NCBI GenBank assembly: GCA_037447655.1
Contig: JBBHKE010002976.1
Span: 31,144 to 95,143 of the forward strand
Direction of reading: 5' to 3'
Source of the DNA: Zygnema cylindricum
Taxonomy: Eukaryota > Streptophyta > Zygnematophyceae > Zygnematales > Zygnemataceae
Length of the DNA: 64,000 nucleotides
The position numbers and the translations under genes were made by a program. The notes below the pieces were generated by a model that had not been told where the DNA came from, ran no database searches, and saw nothing but the letters and a program-made list of their open reading frames with translations. Below, piece by piece: positions 9,770-22,624 of this stretch (position 1 is the first letter of the stretch; every line of letters begins with the position of its first letter).

Positions 9770-12700
9770 TAGTGTTTTCACATGGGTGAGGGCGAAGGGC
9801 ATGAGGTGCTTGACTAGCATAACGATGGTTTGGAGGAACTAGGTTGAGCTTTTGTCGACAAAATGAGGGAAAGTAGTTCCTCTAGTTTCTCCTGCATCCC
9901 TCCCCGTGCTTCCTAGTTCTCTTTGTTTGATTCTGGTGCGTGAGGCGTCTCTAATGTGTTATCCTCTGGGCGTTCCGCCATAAACTGCTTGAACCAATCT
10001 TGGTTGCTCCAATTTTTGTCCTCTTCTGCTTGTTTTTCCATCTTCTTTTTGTAATCTTCCAATCCGGGATGTAGTTTTCTCACGACAGGGGGAGGTGGAT
10101 TAGTGGGTTTGATCTTAAGACCGATGTTTTTGTTCAAAATCACTGCGCAGGGAGTGAAGGACAGTGGTCGCGTGACCTTTCTGTTTTGGTCCGCTTGGGC
10201 CAATTTTTGCTTCTCTTTCCTCTACTTTGTTGTGGGGTTGCGAAGTTGTCTACGACTGTCTTCCACGCCCACATCATAGGCTTCTGACATAAAGGTACAA
10301 ACATGGTGAGCATTAACAGCTTCCATATCCCACCCCATAACGTCGTCATCATCTCCACCCGTTGTGGCTTCTTTTTCAAGCTCCGCTAGCTTCAGTAGTA
10401 ACTCCTGTTTCCTTCGTTTGAGTTTTTGAGCGGTCGTTAGAGAAGTATTTCGGGAGGAAAATCCTTAACAGAGTGCCGCCAATTTTCCATCCATTGCGGC
10501 CAATTGCTGCTTCTTTTGCTGGATGATATTCACTGGTGTGAGTCTAGCTTCACCTGCAAGCGTTTGTCCTAGTTCTTCGATGGTGTGACACCCCTTAAGG
10601 TAATGTAGTTGCAGAGGGAGAGTATTCACGTCAATTTCTCCTCCGCCGGTAAATAGAGCGTATTGCATCATCTCTTTCGGAACCCCATTCTTTTAGAAAC
10701 ATTGCCCCACTTTGTGTCCCATGAAATTGCAAGCCTCACATTTGGAGCTCTCAGAGGTGTATTTGCTTCTTACCTCATTGGAGATCTGCGCATCATCAAA
10801 TTTTGGGAGTTTGATTTGTCTTAATTGAGCTTGTGACATTTTGAATTTCAGACCGGGGAGTTGGACGGTAATTGTCGTTAGTTACTGCTGTTTTGTCTTT
10901 CGATCCTCCTCCTTGCTATCGTTCCTGGTGTTTCTTTATCCTTTCACCTCTCTCTTTTTCCCACTCCTGCTTTAGGGCAAGTTCGGGTATGAGCTTCCGT
11001 GGGGAGCGCTTCCACCTATGACCGGTTTGCTGCCATTTCAAACAATTATACGAGAAGACTCAGTCGTTTGCCCCCATGGCTAATTCTGATCTTCTATCAA
11101 CTATCTCTTTCCCCTTAAGCTTCCGCAAAGCTAGAAATTTTGTTGGTTCCTCACTGTCAAAAGGCATTTCTCTTGCCAACCTTGCAATATTTCCCATGGG
11201 TTTGCCGGTTATCACCTTTTCCTTGGCCTTACTATGAACGAAGTGGTCGTAGAGTTTCATGGCGACCAACGAAATTTCCTTCGCAGAAGGATTGATATCT
11301 TGGATGACTTGGCCCTCAATCCAATTGTCGAGGGCAGTCTCGCCCGTGGGCCAGAAGGAATTGCGGAATGCAATGAAATATTTGGTGGCCATAGCCAAAA
11401 AATCGATGGTGGAAACTTTTGTCTTTTGACAAAGGCTTGACAATCTGTTAAAAAGGGTCTGTGGTGTTTCACTTTTCAGACACCTAGGGTGTTTCACTTT
11501 TCAGACACCTGCATTCTGTAAATTCCTTGATGGCAGATTCATTCCTCTGCGTGTAAAAGAGTCTCCAGATGTTCAAAAGAGTAGTGCATGGTGCAAAGTT
11601 TGCGACCATCCTCGTGTCAGCCTTGGCGGCCTGGATAGCCTACAGCTGATAGACAAAAGCTAGCCCCTGTGTTTATTATTTCATGTCATCTGTGAATGTA
11701 GTTGTGACAAAAGCTTCCGCAGCTGCAGCCAGGTGTGCTTACGGTTGCAGAATTGCTGTATCGAAAACCGGGTCCAAAATCTTGATGTTTGGGGCCATTA
11801 GAAGGGGTTGTCGCTCTTTGTAGTTTGCCAGAGTCCACCCCGAGAGGTAGTTTACCATCATCCAGAAAAGTGTAGTCTAGAAGTCCTCCAAGATTGCTCC
11901 TTCTTTATACTTTTTTATCTTGGATTGTGTGAAAAATTTACACAATAATTCAAAACCGGAGAATACAATCCCCGAGCAGTCCCTCGTAAAAATCCTTACG
12001 TCCCCCATTTCTTTCTCTTACTCTGCAAGGTTGGTGAACTGGGGCAAGGAAGGCCTGGTGAGACTAACAAATTCAGCCGGTGGATTGACTCCTGGATCCT
12101 CGTCTTCGGGATCTGAACCGCCTCCATCCCGGGTAAAAGGTGTTGCCCAAAGAGAGGTGGAACCCCCCCCCACTGAGGAAGCTCCTATTGACGAATATAT
12201 AGTTGGAGGATTTGTGATTCTAGCTTGTCAGGATCTGACCCTCTTTGGTTCAATCGGTGTTCGAGAACGGCGACCGGTTTTGACAGGTGGGATTTGCAAT
12301 CTTGGCTTGTTTGAAAAAGTACCTCGGGAGGACGAAGATGAAAGGGAAGATGGAGGCCCTTGCCAAGAATACGGTGTAAGCCCGCGGGCTGTGCGTTCCA
12401 ATCGGGATAAAGGTAGGTTTTCGGAGTTGGATGACGGAAAGCAATGGTGAGGTGGTGAATAGGCAAGGATGTGTGTTTGAGGAAGGGCGGAAGCACATGG
12501 AGTTCTCGTCGCTAACATAGATGAGCGTGCGAGGTTTTCTTTTGGGTTTGTCGGAGGCCTCGGGGGCTGAGAAGAAGGAGGTGGAGGAGGAGAAAAAGAA
12601 AGAAGATCAAGAGATCAATGTGGAGGTAATGGAGGAGGAGTGGTTGTTCTCAATGAAATGTGAATCCTCTTATTCGGTCGTAATTCCACCAACGCTTTGG

Positions 12701-13480
12701 CTGCTGATGGGGCCTCTACCAAGATAAAGGTGGGCGCGTTCCTGGAAGAAACAACAAGTTCAAGATGGAAATGTGCACTCAAACCCTTCCCATTAGGTCT
12801 TGTGGTTTCACCCCATTCTCGCTGAAGAGGGGTATCTCGGTCAGTTTCCGAGGGAGGCATCCCTAATGGTGTCTCCGAGATAGAAGTGGTTTCTTAAACT
12901 AGTGCTCCAAGGTATGGTCTTGTCCCGGGAGAAGTGAGCATCTGCGCGTTGAGAAGCCCACTTAACCTACGCCGCGCTTCGCGAATAAGGTTCACCTCTT
13001 GTTCCCACGAATTTCTTTTATCAGCCTCTACTAATTCCCAGTCTACGGTGACGGGTCCGGCCCTTGCCGTAGCCTTACCCTATGATGCCAAAACCTTTAC
13101 CAATTCTTGTCTCGTGCTGACTACCCTTGTCAAATCGGCGATACCCAAGCCCGGAACCTATAGATCGGTAGGTCTCATCTGCCACAATCCCCCTAGAGGT
13201 CGAATGGTTGGGGCAACTAGAGGAGGCTCCTTAGGTGCGGCTGTTGTGGGAGGAGGGGACGTCTCTTCCTTAACAACCGGTGTGAACCTGCCTTTGCTTT
13301 TGCAGTGATCAAATCTTTTCCCTTTTCGAGGCTCTTGGTAGCTATGCCCGCTGGTTCCTTCCCGGTTACGAGAAATGGTTCGACCCCACAACAACCCGCT
13401 AGAGGCTTAAGATTGAGCAGCCTAAGGATGTGGAGCTGGTTCCCTCTAATGTTGGTCCGGTCTAGAATGAGAGGAAATGC
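9770..13480 (-). pseudogene. Gypsy gag remnant
   Basis: Minus-strand frames in sequence give a proline-rich N-terminal part (13394-12200), a capsid-like part at 11497-11060 (FLAMATKYFIAFRNSF, LDNWIEGQVIQDINPSAKEI, MGNIARLAREMPFDSEEPTK), and a zinc knuckle near 10745-10698 (CEACNFMGHKVGQC, followed by a stop). A charged coiled-coil-like tail follows at 10671-9913 (LHPGLEDYKKKMEKQAEED). At least ten stops or frameshifts break it. It lies between the right LTR (14062-15344) and the RNase H/integrase at 1815-3540, as expected for one minus-strand Gypsy element. A 22-bp tandem duplication (GTGTTTCACTTTTCAGACAC) is at about 11467-11511. The plus-strand ORF at 11920-12450 is antisense to this gag. 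Confidence 0.65.
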
Positions 13481-14061
13481 TTTCTAAAGAACTACTCAAA
13501 ATTTCCACTAACCCTCCTACCGGCATGACTACCCGGGCTCGATCGGTGTGGGCTATTCTCTAAACAAACTCTTTTTTCACCTTCAACTCGTGAAGATTGT
13601 GAAGGGCCAACAGCTCTTTCCGAGCCAACCTACAAGGATATGCCAAAATCTCAGGGTCTATTGGGATCTTAGCCCTAGGAACCTTAGACCTAGTATGAAA
13701 CCCAACTTAGGGGAATTGTCCCAAAAATGGCTCCTTATGGGCCAACCCCTTCCGGCGAGCTGTAGGAGACGACTTCTTCCTTTCCTCAGCTTAAGCCCAA
13801 TCGACCTCGGGCAACGATGGGAACTGCTTCGGAGTTAGGCTAGGTGGAGGCTAGGTGGAGGTGTAGGAGAGGACGTCCCCAAAGGTTCCTTAGCCAGAGA
13901 ATCGAAAACAGATGCTACCACGACATATTCCTCGGATATCTGAGACTCGAGTTCTGGTGCTAGTGCCTCTTCTCTATCCTGCTCTCTAGATCCGTTATCC
14001 AGATCCCCTTATTCCCTCTCCTCTCCTTCTCTAATGAAGTAATGAATGCCCAAAACAGAGG
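13481..14061. other. Gypsy leader region, no gene seen
   Basis: Sequence between the gag remnant and the right LTR. A short imperfect duplication GGCTAGGTGGA occurs at about 13838-13860. No convincing primer binding site was found. Confidence 0.35.
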
Positions 14062-15344
14062 CCTAAATTGCAACTCTAACTCCTCCAAAGAAGATGTGGC
14101 TCTGGAAACTCAAGCTCCTATCTCATCTAGGTCAAAGGAGATAGGTTGTTGTTCAGTACTGTGTTGCTCCGCTAAAAGTCTAAAAATGATTCCCTCAAAA
14201 CCCATTGTTGTGGTCCAAAAGATTCTGGTAGCTCACCCTGGCTGAAACGCAACCGAAGCCTAATAACAAGGTTTACGAAAGAGGGAACAACGCACTTTCA
14301 CGCAGAAAAACGGAAAAATAAAAGAAGAATAGGTTGTCTCAGAATTAACAATATCATCTTGTCCTAGGAAAGATGAAGATAAAATTTAGAATGATACCAA
14401 GCGAGCTCAACATACCCCAAACGCAACGTTGACAATAAGAGGAGACAAAATCTCTCCTAAAAACACCGGAACGGGTAAAGTCCTCCTTAACTCCTAGGTA
14501 TCCGCAACCCGAAACCGGCAAGACCCCTTTCGGTATCAAATAGCCATAAGTCCCAAATCGCCCAATAAAGAAAGATAGTGCTAACAACTCAATCGGACTA
14601 CGATTTCCACAAAGGACAAAAGCAAACCAAGATGGCAGTAGGGTCGCAATCACATAACAAACAAAATTTCTCCAAAAGAAGTTTGCTAAAATTTTCTAAG
14701 GATTTTTCTCAAGAGACAGTATTGAAACATTATCCTGTCTCCTTCGACCCCAAGTGCTTTATACAACAGAGTTCGTCCAGTTTCAGATCGAAAAGGTCAA
14801 CGCAATGTAAGGAGCTAATGAGTGAAGATCAATTGCTATCGAACTGACATAGGAAAAAAAAGGTCGTACCACACTCAAGGCAAAAAGTTATACTTCAGTC
14901 TCCGGCTAAATCTGGAACTAAGAGTCCAAATCGGATCCACTAATCTATCAAAAGTACTTAGGTGGCACTGAAACGCCGAATCTGGACCTAAGGTAATTAT
15001 TGAACCGGAAGCCGGTTGGACCTAAACTAAAGTCTGATTGACGTCTAACAACATAATCTAGATTGCAATCCTAAAAGTTACGTGCAAATCTACAATGCAC
15101 CTTCCGTTAGGGATGTGGGAAACTGCTTCTTGGTGGCGAAACTACAATGTTGGGAGCGGAATTACTTGGTTGTCCGGCCTCCATTAGGGGTAAACCCAAT
15201 TGCGTCACGCTCCGTGTGAAAAATAGAGAAATATGGTTCGGTTTGTTACACCTCAATATCTGTATGCTGATGACCGTACGGGAAAAAGGGGTTACAACAA
15301 TCCAGGATATATTTGGGTGTGGCGATAGGCACACGAGCTTGACA
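14062..15344 (-). repeat. Gypsy LTR, right copy (5' LTR)
   Basis: Direct repeat of positions 1-1279 with many substitutions, so an old insertion. Similarity stops abruptly at 15344 (about CGAGCTTGACA), where a hAT-like fragment begins. That insertion or deletion removed the last part of this LTR. Confidence 0.75.
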
Positions 15345-15346
15345 GG

Positions 15347-15714
15347 ATATGAAAGGTACATCGTTTTAATTGGAGCCGTACTAAAGTCATATATATATTA
15401 TGCCGGCTTCTGTACTTTATGCTTGTACAAATGATATGCTTAGTAGGCACCTCAGTAGATAGGGGTTGTGAGTAGGGCGTGTCGAGGGAATAACACATAC
15501 ATTTGAGTGAACCGACCTTACATTTATCTGTACGGTGCGTACATATATCGCCAATAGTTATCGATATCAATGTTATTGCCAATAATAGCAGATAAACATC
15601 GGTTATTTATTGGCGATAACACCGATAACGATATATCGTACCAATTTATCGATTATCGGCTACCCGAAAAAAGGCCCATATCGGTTATCGGCAAATCCTT
15701 ACTGATACACAACC
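15347..15714 (-). mobile_element. hAT-like element fragment, copy B
   Basis: Reverse-complement match to 47038-47402. It contains many CGATA/TATCG words. It ends at the right in TTACTGATACACAAC, the counterpart of the terminal repeat TAGTGTTGTGTATYGGTAA. The left terminal repeat is missing, so this is half an element. No transposase coding capacity. Confidence 0.6.
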
Positions 15715-15815
15715 TAGTGTTTGGTCTTGTTTGGTAAGGTATGTTATTTTGTTTGCTGTACTTGCCTTTTTCTTATTTGTGCGCGTCGTTTTTGTTCGGT
15801 GTTAGGGATGTCTTA

Positions 15816-16769
15816 GGCCGTGTCCCCATGTAACCGAAACTTTGAAACGTTACTTTGGATTTTAGCGTAGATTTAACGGTGTACTTTTTAAAGTGTGTCT
15901 ATGTTAATCATTACTTGCGCCTTCATTACTTCAAAAATGTGACAGTTGTAGACGTCTTCAAAATGTGTGACTGTCTACGAAACAAAATGTAGACGACTAC
16001 GAAACTTGGAAACTTCCTAAAATTGGTGAGCTACAAAAACGTCGATGGTTGTAGACGTCAAGGTTTTTTTGACGTTGTAGAGGTTGAAGATTTTGTGACA
16101 TTGCGAAGTCATGCTACCATGTGACGTCATCAATATGTAGATTTTCCGCTATGGCTTCCCAATTTCGTTTTCTTATCTTATATCTTTCGATTTGCCATCA
16201 AAATTAGACCAAAAATATTAAAAAAAAAGAAAAAGAAAAAATCTTTCATTTGATGTTACTATTGCTGCATTTTGTGTAAATAATTGAGAAAGAGGAGTGG
16301 TCGAATGAGAAAAAGGGGGAGAGACCAGGACGAAGTAAAATTTTGCAAAAAACCCATGAATGAAAGTGGAGGTCCGAGACCCTAACGAATATTTTCGGTT
16401 CATGCTCGTAATTTTTGTACGTACATACGCGTGACGAATAGGGGAAAAAATAGAGTGTACTCTCTGTCGCTCAAAATTTTTGACAACGTTTGACGCTTCC
16501 AATCGCGGTATGCTATTTGTCAATAGGTTAATTTTTTGATTAAAATCAGGTCGTGATTTGATTCCAGTGCAAGTGTGAAGTTCAGCTGGAAGTGGGTCGC
16601 GATGATAGTAACGCAAAATTGCCATACCTTCCAAGTTCCAAGATGACGCAAAATGTACTTGTGTTGTTTTGCCCGTTTTTTGTACGGCATAATACATTCT
16701 CGTTGGAAGTCCCATTTTCTATGAAAACGAGGAAAAAAAACCCTTACTTGAACACATGGGGACACACCC
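15816..16769. mobile_element. Harbinger/Tourist-like element with TTA duplications
   Basis: Terminal inverted repeats GGCCGTGTCCCCATGT (left) and ACATGGGGACACACCC (right) are flanked by TTA at 15813-15815 and 16770-16772. A 3-bp TTA/TAA duplication and G-rich termini are typical of PIF/Harbinger and Tourist-type elements. The 954-bp interior has recurrent GTAGACG words. A 165-codon minus-strand ORF (16218-16715) shows no transposase motif that I can recognise, so the element is probably non-autonomous. Confidence 0.65.
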
Positions 16770-16772
16770 TTA

Positions 16773-17590
16773 TTAAACGCAAGTTTGCCTGTGGAGATCG
16801 GCGCCCTTGTGTCGGTTTTCAGTTAGTCGCGTTAGTGGTTATTGATTGTCGATCCTAGGAAGATATGTTAATGAGTGTCTTAATCAGTTTTGTATGTAAC
16901 TGTTGTAGGAGATACATCATGTGTCTAAAGGAGAGATGCATCAGGATGTAGGGAGAGAATACTAAGTAAAAAAGAAGTGAGTAAAGAACTGTGAGAGAGA
17001 GAGTTTGTGTTGAAAAGCCCTTTGGCTTAATATATTTATATTTAGCCTATACGATTTTGAGCTGTGAGTTCATTTTTATTTGTAAAATATGATTATGTTT
17101 CCGGTGTGAATTATTTGTTATATTGGATCACTTTAGCGATCTTTAACACTGTTAACTTTGTTGGAAACACATAAAATATAAACTAAACCGATTTTTCTTA
17201 CGTCTCCGGAGTTTCATGCAGTTGAGTCCAGAGTAGACATTAAAGATCATTAAATTTATTCCTTTAGACCAAATATTGAAATGCTTTCAAATAAGGGACG
17301 AAAATGTAAGTTTAGAGTATAATATCAAATTTTTGTTTACATTATTGTTAAAGTTGATGTTTTCTCCATCATCAAATGTCAAGTGAAACTGATTTTTGTT
17401 AGTGAATGGAGAATGGTATTTTGATTAAAATGGTACATGAATATCGAGTGTGAACGAATGGAGCTATATTGGGAGGAAGATTACAAGCAATAAAAAAATG
17501 GTTGTCGAATCAAATCAATGACAAAAGAAACAACAAAAAAAATACCAGAATTTGCAGGTAGAATAGAAGTTTCTACAAGAATTTCTAAAA
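16773..17590. repeat. LTR-like segment, inverted partner of 28020-28340
   Basis: About 17212-17480 is the diverged reverse complement of 28020-28340 (shared CATCAAATGTCAAGTGAAAC, ATATTGGGAGGAAG). It probably represents the outer (5') end of the left arm of the Copia inverted repeat centred near 26.1 kb. No gene is seen. Confidence 0.45.
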
Positions 17591-18098
17591 TTTCTGCGAG
17601 AATCAGCTCGGAAATCTAAGTGCAAGAGCAATGTCACCTCGCATACAAATGAGTACGTAAATTAATGATGTAAATAAAAGCTTCCAGTGCTTCTGGATAT
17701 GACACTCCAATGAGCTCGGTTGAGCTCGGTTGGAGCCTCGAGCTCCTGAAGGAACTTTTCCCCAAGCTCGAATCGCATGAAGTTTCATTTCAAATCCACC
17801 ATTTAGAATTTGTTACGTAACTCCCTAATTTGTTGGCACTATGCAAAAAAATTCACCATGTTTGGCTATAATGAACCACCTGAATGGCAAAAATGTACCC
17901 AAGGTCCCCTAAATCCTTGTTTTAAACGTAATGGATAATTTTTTTCTAACCTTGGCATCAACTTCTGTTGTTTTTGGATGATCAAGGTGTCGTCAACATA
18001 GACGCTTATAAAGACTCGTAATTTCTTCTTGAAATAAAAACAAATGATTAAATTTTAGCTTAATGAATCCTTAAAATTTTAGGTGTTTATAGAGCTAA
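17591..18098. other. No gene or clear element seen
   Basis: AT-rich unique-looking sequence. A short direct duplication GAGCTCGGTT occurs at about 17712-17731. Nothing else can be supported. Confidence 0.3.
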
Positions 18099-18524
18099 AT
18101 GTTTTATAAGCGTGGCGATTTTTTAGCGACCCGTTCTGAAACGGAGTTTTTTGAATACATTCAAACGGTTTGGAAAACAATCCGGGATGCATTACTGGGG
18201 GCACAAAGGAGGCAAGAATTAAATGTTAACAAAAAGCGAGGTGATTGGGTGGTAACAAGTGACAAAATTTGGCTTTCAACAACTCATTACAAGTGGAAGA
18301 TCGAGGGACAATCGGATCCTACGGGGAAATTCGCTCCAAAGTACATCGGACCATTTAATGTAATCACGATGTTATCGTTAGTTGCTGCCAAATTAGACTT
18401 TCCGCCTTCGACAAAATTTCATTTAGTGATACATATGATTCAATTGAAACCAACATATCTTAGACCGATTGAAGGAAAATTGGAATTGGATCCCTCAATA
18501 ACTATAGAACCTGAGGTTGATTGA
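18099..18524 (+). pseudogene. Gypsy integrase C-terminal fragment (GPY/F domain)
   Basis: The plus-strand frame of 141 codons reads TIRDALLGAQRRQELNVNKK, GDWVVTSDKIWLSTTHYKWK, KFAPKYIGPFNVI and FHLVIHMIQLKPTY. This is the GPY/F-type C-terminal domain of Ty3/Gypsy integrases. No catalytic core lies upstream, so it is an isolated fragment. It belongs to a different element from the minus-strand Gypsy at 1-15 kb. Confidence 0.85.
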
Positions 18525-18599
18525 TGGGTAATAGATTGGGTTGGTCAACGGTATAAGGTTGGCAATACTATATGTTGAAAAAGGTATTTCATCTTCTAT

Positions 18600-18838
18600 C
18601 TCTTGAGTCTATGTTCTTACTACAACCCTCATACTTGTCGTAGTCACTGAGGACTTAAAGATAGCCATGGCTGCCTTAAGGTGTGAGGAAGACATGCTAA
18701 GGGAGCAGGAGGCATAGCTCATTGCAAAAAGCAAGCGCCGAGACTAGGATTTAAGGTGTCGAGACTAGGATTTGATCCTAGGACCTACGTATTAGGAAAT
18801 GTACGGTGTAGCCGTGCGCCTTATCTATTAGGTCTTGA
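18600..18838 (-). repeat. tRNA-derived SINE, copy C
   Basis: On the minus strand from 18838 the head reads GATAAGGCGCACGGCTACAC, then ACGTAGGTCCTAGGATCAAATCC (A- and B-box-like blocks). The family body follows: AAGGCAGCCATGGC and CAGTGACTACGACAAGTATG. A Copia LTR edge is at 18845, about 10-15 bp upstream of the head. A 15-bp word (GAGACTAGGATTTRA) is duplicated at about 18740-18775. Confidence 0.65.
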
Positions 18839-18844
18839 TGAAGC

Positions 18845-19357
18845 TAAAAGTTTACAAACCAAAATAAAATACACACGACAATGGTGTTCCTCCAAAAGCA
18901 TTTAATATATTAAGCACAATGCAAATACAACTTTTCTTCCTTCCTTTTACTTCTGACCTTTCTACGCCTCTTTAACTAGCTACACCTCCAAAAGATAATA
19001 CTACCACGAAGTCTCAACTAATATATAGGTACACGACTAGAAACGCGTAGGAATGAACATGGTGACATGAACGACCGATAAGTAGAACCGACTTGAACAA
19101 CACGGTACGACTATGAAAGTCAACTCAAACCAACTTGAATCACACGGTACGACTTGAACTTACGTGAAATGAAACTACAAAGCAATTTCCACGTCACTTC
19201 TATAGTACTATTCAAACATACGTGAAACAAAATGAATACTTTATTTCTACGTAACTTCAAATATCCAGCGACGAAACTACTTTCATCGCTAGTCGTCGCT
19301 ACTTTAGCTACGAAAGTATCTCGTCGCTAAGTAAGTGTTCAGTAGAATATCCTGACA
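18845..19357 (-). repeat. Copia 3' LTR
   Basis: About 513 bp matching 24133-24641 (AATATATTAAGCA, CTACCACGAAGTCTCAAC). The minus-strand start is TGTCAGGATATTC. The polypurine tract AAGAGAGGGAA on the minus strand (19358-19368) precedes it. Confidence 0.85.
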
Positions 19358-20960
19358 TTCCCTCTCTTACTGAGACACTCAAAGCCTCCTCTTACTCCAT
19401 TCCCACTAACTTCTTTCCCATTTCATAGACTTCCTTCAATGCTGCTTTGGTTGACATATCAGCAGCTTGTTCTTGTGTAAAAACAAACGAAAATTCAACT
19501 TCTTTTTCCGCAGCCAAATCTCGAACAAAATGCCACTGAATTTTAATGTGTTTAGTGCGCTTATGCAAAATAGGATTTTTACTAAGTGCAATGGAAGACA
19601 TGTTATCACTGCTTATGCAAAATAGGATTTTTACTAAGTGCAATGGAAGACATGTTATCACTTAGTATTTGCATGCATTCTTTTTCCACTCCAACCTCCG
19701 ATAGAAATTCTTTAATCCACACAGCATTCTTTGCAGCATGACATGCAGCCATATACTCCACCTCAGTTGATGAAAGTGCCACAATAGGTTGGAAACGGGA
19801 ATTCCACGAGATAGCTCCTCATGCAAGTAAAAATACATATCTTGACGTAGACCTCTTTGTATCATGGTCTCCTCCATAGTCGGCATCACAAATATCCATA
19901 ACAACTCAAGCCCTCACGTTTCCTATAAACAATTCCAAGACTAAGTGTTCCAGCCAAATATCTAAATATTTTTTTCACTGCCTCCCAATGTATTTTTTTC
20001 GGATTGCTACAATACCGACTAACCACGCTCAGTGCGGCACTAATGTCTAGCCTAGTACCAACACTAAAATACATTAAGCTTCCGACCGCCTTCCTATATG
20101 GGGCATCAACGTCGTGACTTTTAACAAAATTAGAAAGCTCATCACGAGGATCAAGGGGAGTTCCTAGTGGCTTACAATCTAAAAACCCAAATTGTTCAAG
20201 TACCTCTTTTGCATATTGTTCCTGGCTCAACTTAATATCTCCGTTCCTCCTCCTTTGAATCTGAACTCCCATAATGTATTGTGCATCTCCCAAGTCTGTG
20301 ATTCTAAAATACTTCCGAAATTCAATTTTTAATTCTCCAAGTAAATCCAAGTTGTGAGAGATAGAAATGGCATCATCTATGTAATCACTGAAACTACCAT
20401 GTCCCTACCTTCTCCCCGAATATACACTCCACAATCTGCAGTAAACCTGCTAAATCCAAAAATTAGTAAGACCTTGTGAAGCTTATGTTCCATGTGCTTG
20501 GTGCTTGCTTCAAACTATAAAAATCCTTCCACAACCTCCATACTTTTCCATTATTTCCAGGAACTTCTTCGAGAATTTTCATATACACCTCCTCTTATAA
20601 TTCTCCATTTAAGAAAGCTGTCTCTACATTCATCTGTTGGATATGTATTCCATCCGCCGCCGCCATTGCAATAATTGCTCGCAAAGAATCAAACTTAACC
20701 ATAGGAGCAAAAGTCTTTGAATAATCAATACCCTCCTTCTGCTAAAATCCTTTACATACTAACCGCGCTTTATACATAAGAATTTCTCCTGAGGTACCCG
20801 TCTTTGAATAAAACCCATTTTGAGTCTATCGCCTTTTTACCAACTGGTAACTCTACTTCTTTGAAGCACCCATTTGCTTTCACAGAATTATACTCCTTTA
20901 TAAATGCTGGTTTCCACTTTTCCTCCCATCCGTCCGAGTCTCTAGCCTCTTGACATGATT
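19358..20960 (-). pseudogene. Copia reverse transcriptase and RNase H
   Basis: The minus-strand RT C-terminal region at 20350-19886 has FRITDLGDAQYIMGVQI, LSQEQYAKEVLEQFGF, TPLDP, GSLMYFSVGTRLDI and HWEAVKKIFRYLAGT. RNase H follows at about 19800-19392 (YMAACHAAKNAVWIKEFL, SDNMSSIALSKNP, RTKHIKIQWHFVRD, QAADMSTKA). The N-terminal RT half (20960-20400) is frameshifted. A perfect 52-bp tandem duplication at 19559-19662 repeats the RNase H active-site block and breaks the frame. The enzyme would copy element RNA into DNA, but this copy is dead. Confidence 0.9.
19559..19662. repeat. Perfect 52-bp tandem duplication
   Basis: Positions 19559-19610 (starting GCTTATGCAAAATAGG) are repeated without change at 19611-19662 inside the Copia RNase H. 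Since 52 is not a multiple of three, it shifts the frame. Confidence 0.95.
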
Positions 20961-22400
20961 GAGGATTAGCCGGATGATTTTTTGTAATTGCCTTTCATAA
21001 GAAAAAGAATTCCGCCTTTCCTTCTCTAAGCTCGGAAATTGCCATCTGATAACTAGTTTGCTTTTTATAAGATTGCCCTAGTGAGAATCGTTCCGGTGAC
21101 TTCCCTTTCGTTGATCTCTTTCTTCTCCATACGTCTTTTGCAAATTCCTTATCCGAATCACTGCTCTCTATCTTGTCATCACCCTCTTTCTCAAAAGGTG
21201 TTTCTTCTGGTGTCACATTGTTTGTGTGAGTGGATGATTCTCTAATGACCTTGTCCCCGGTGCTTAGTTGCTGGTGGACTTAGGTTTCGGAACTTTCTCT
21301 AAAGCGTGCTCAAGAAATTGCACCCTTTTCTTTGTCCCTACCTCTATCAAGACTTCTTTTTCTTCCTCCTCTCTTGTGAATTTTTCATAATGACTATCCT
21401 CCTCGTAATCTTGGGCCCGTTTAGACTCATTAGCTCCTTTTACTATCCATTCCAGATTTTCATTGAACACTACATTTCTAGATTCTCGGACCCTCCTAGT
21501 AACGGGATTATATATCCGATATTGCATCGAGTTTTCACTTTATCCCACAAAGTATCCTTCCCATGAATGTGCTGCAAACTTCCCCTCCCGGTTTCTTTCC
21601 TCTACATACTCCATAGCCTCACATCCCCAAATCCTTAAATGTTTTGCCGTAGGCACTTGTCCACTCCAAAGTTCCTCCGGTGTTTTGTTACCTAAATGCC
21701 GAGTATATTCTCCAGTTGGTAACATGATTAGCCGCCCTGATTGCCTCTCCCCAAAGACGATGAGTGAGTTTTGTCGTATGGAGCATGGCCCTCACCATCT
21801 CTTGCAATGTCCGATTTTTCCTCTCTGCTATTCCATTTGATTGTGGGGAATAAAGAGCCGTGAACTGCTGCGTAATCCTTGTCTCCTTACAATATTCGGC
21901 GAAGGCAAGAAATTCTCCTCCACGGTCCGATCGTACTGCTTTTACTTGCCTCTCACTTCCCTCTCAACCATAACCACAAAATCTTTAAATATCTGTAATG
22001 CATCTAATTTTGCCTTCAAAAGGTACACCCATGTCTTTCGCTGAAATCATCAACTATCACCATAATGTATTTATTTTTTCCAATGGTTTCTAGATGTATG
22101 TCACCACAAAGGTCTACATGAACTAGGTCTAAAGAGGCATTCGCTTTGAACTGAAGGTCTTTCACTGGACGAGGCTTCCTTTTATGCTTCCCTTTTGTGC
22201 ATCCTACACATTCGATAACCTTTTCTCCTGTCGTCACGTCTAGTCCCCGAACCGCACCATGACGAATCATCTCTTTGATATTACTCTTTGAAGTATGAAA
22301 CATACGATGATGCCACAACGTGAGGTCCTCGTTGTTGACCTCAGCCGAATGATGGTGCCCTTCCTCTTCCGCCGTCCTATTTTATGGTTTTCTCCAAATT
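20961..22400 (-). pseudogene. Copia integrase and linker
   Basis: Minus-strand reading in order: GAG-pre-integrase/zinc region with HHRMFHTSKSNIKEMIRHG and CVGCTKGKHKRKP, integrase core start LDLVHVDLCGDIHLETIGKN (22318-22016), the distal block TPEELWSGQVPTAKHLRIWG (21725-21540), and the connector VFNENLEW plus an acidic linker (21527-20995). Stops and frame changes occur between these blocks, for example after SERHGCTF at 22016. In a working copy it would integrate the cDNA. Confidence 0.85.
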
Positions 22401-22624
22401 AGTCTACTTTGCATATTTTCAGTTACAACCCCCTCTGCAAATGGTCATGTTTTACAACTCAAAATGATTCTACCCCCTTCCATGCATGTGGCTCTTTCAC
22501 CTTTCCCCTAAAGTTGTGGGACACTTAAGAGATTGATGCATTCCCTCGGATTATAAAACACATTTTTAAAACGTTCTCTATTGACTCTAGTTTTTCCTTC
22601 CCTATCTTGTGTCGGTAGATCCAA

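Noticed and set aside
11920-12450. Plus-strand 176-codon frame
   Set aside because: It is antisense to the Gypsy gag remnant and shows no domain.
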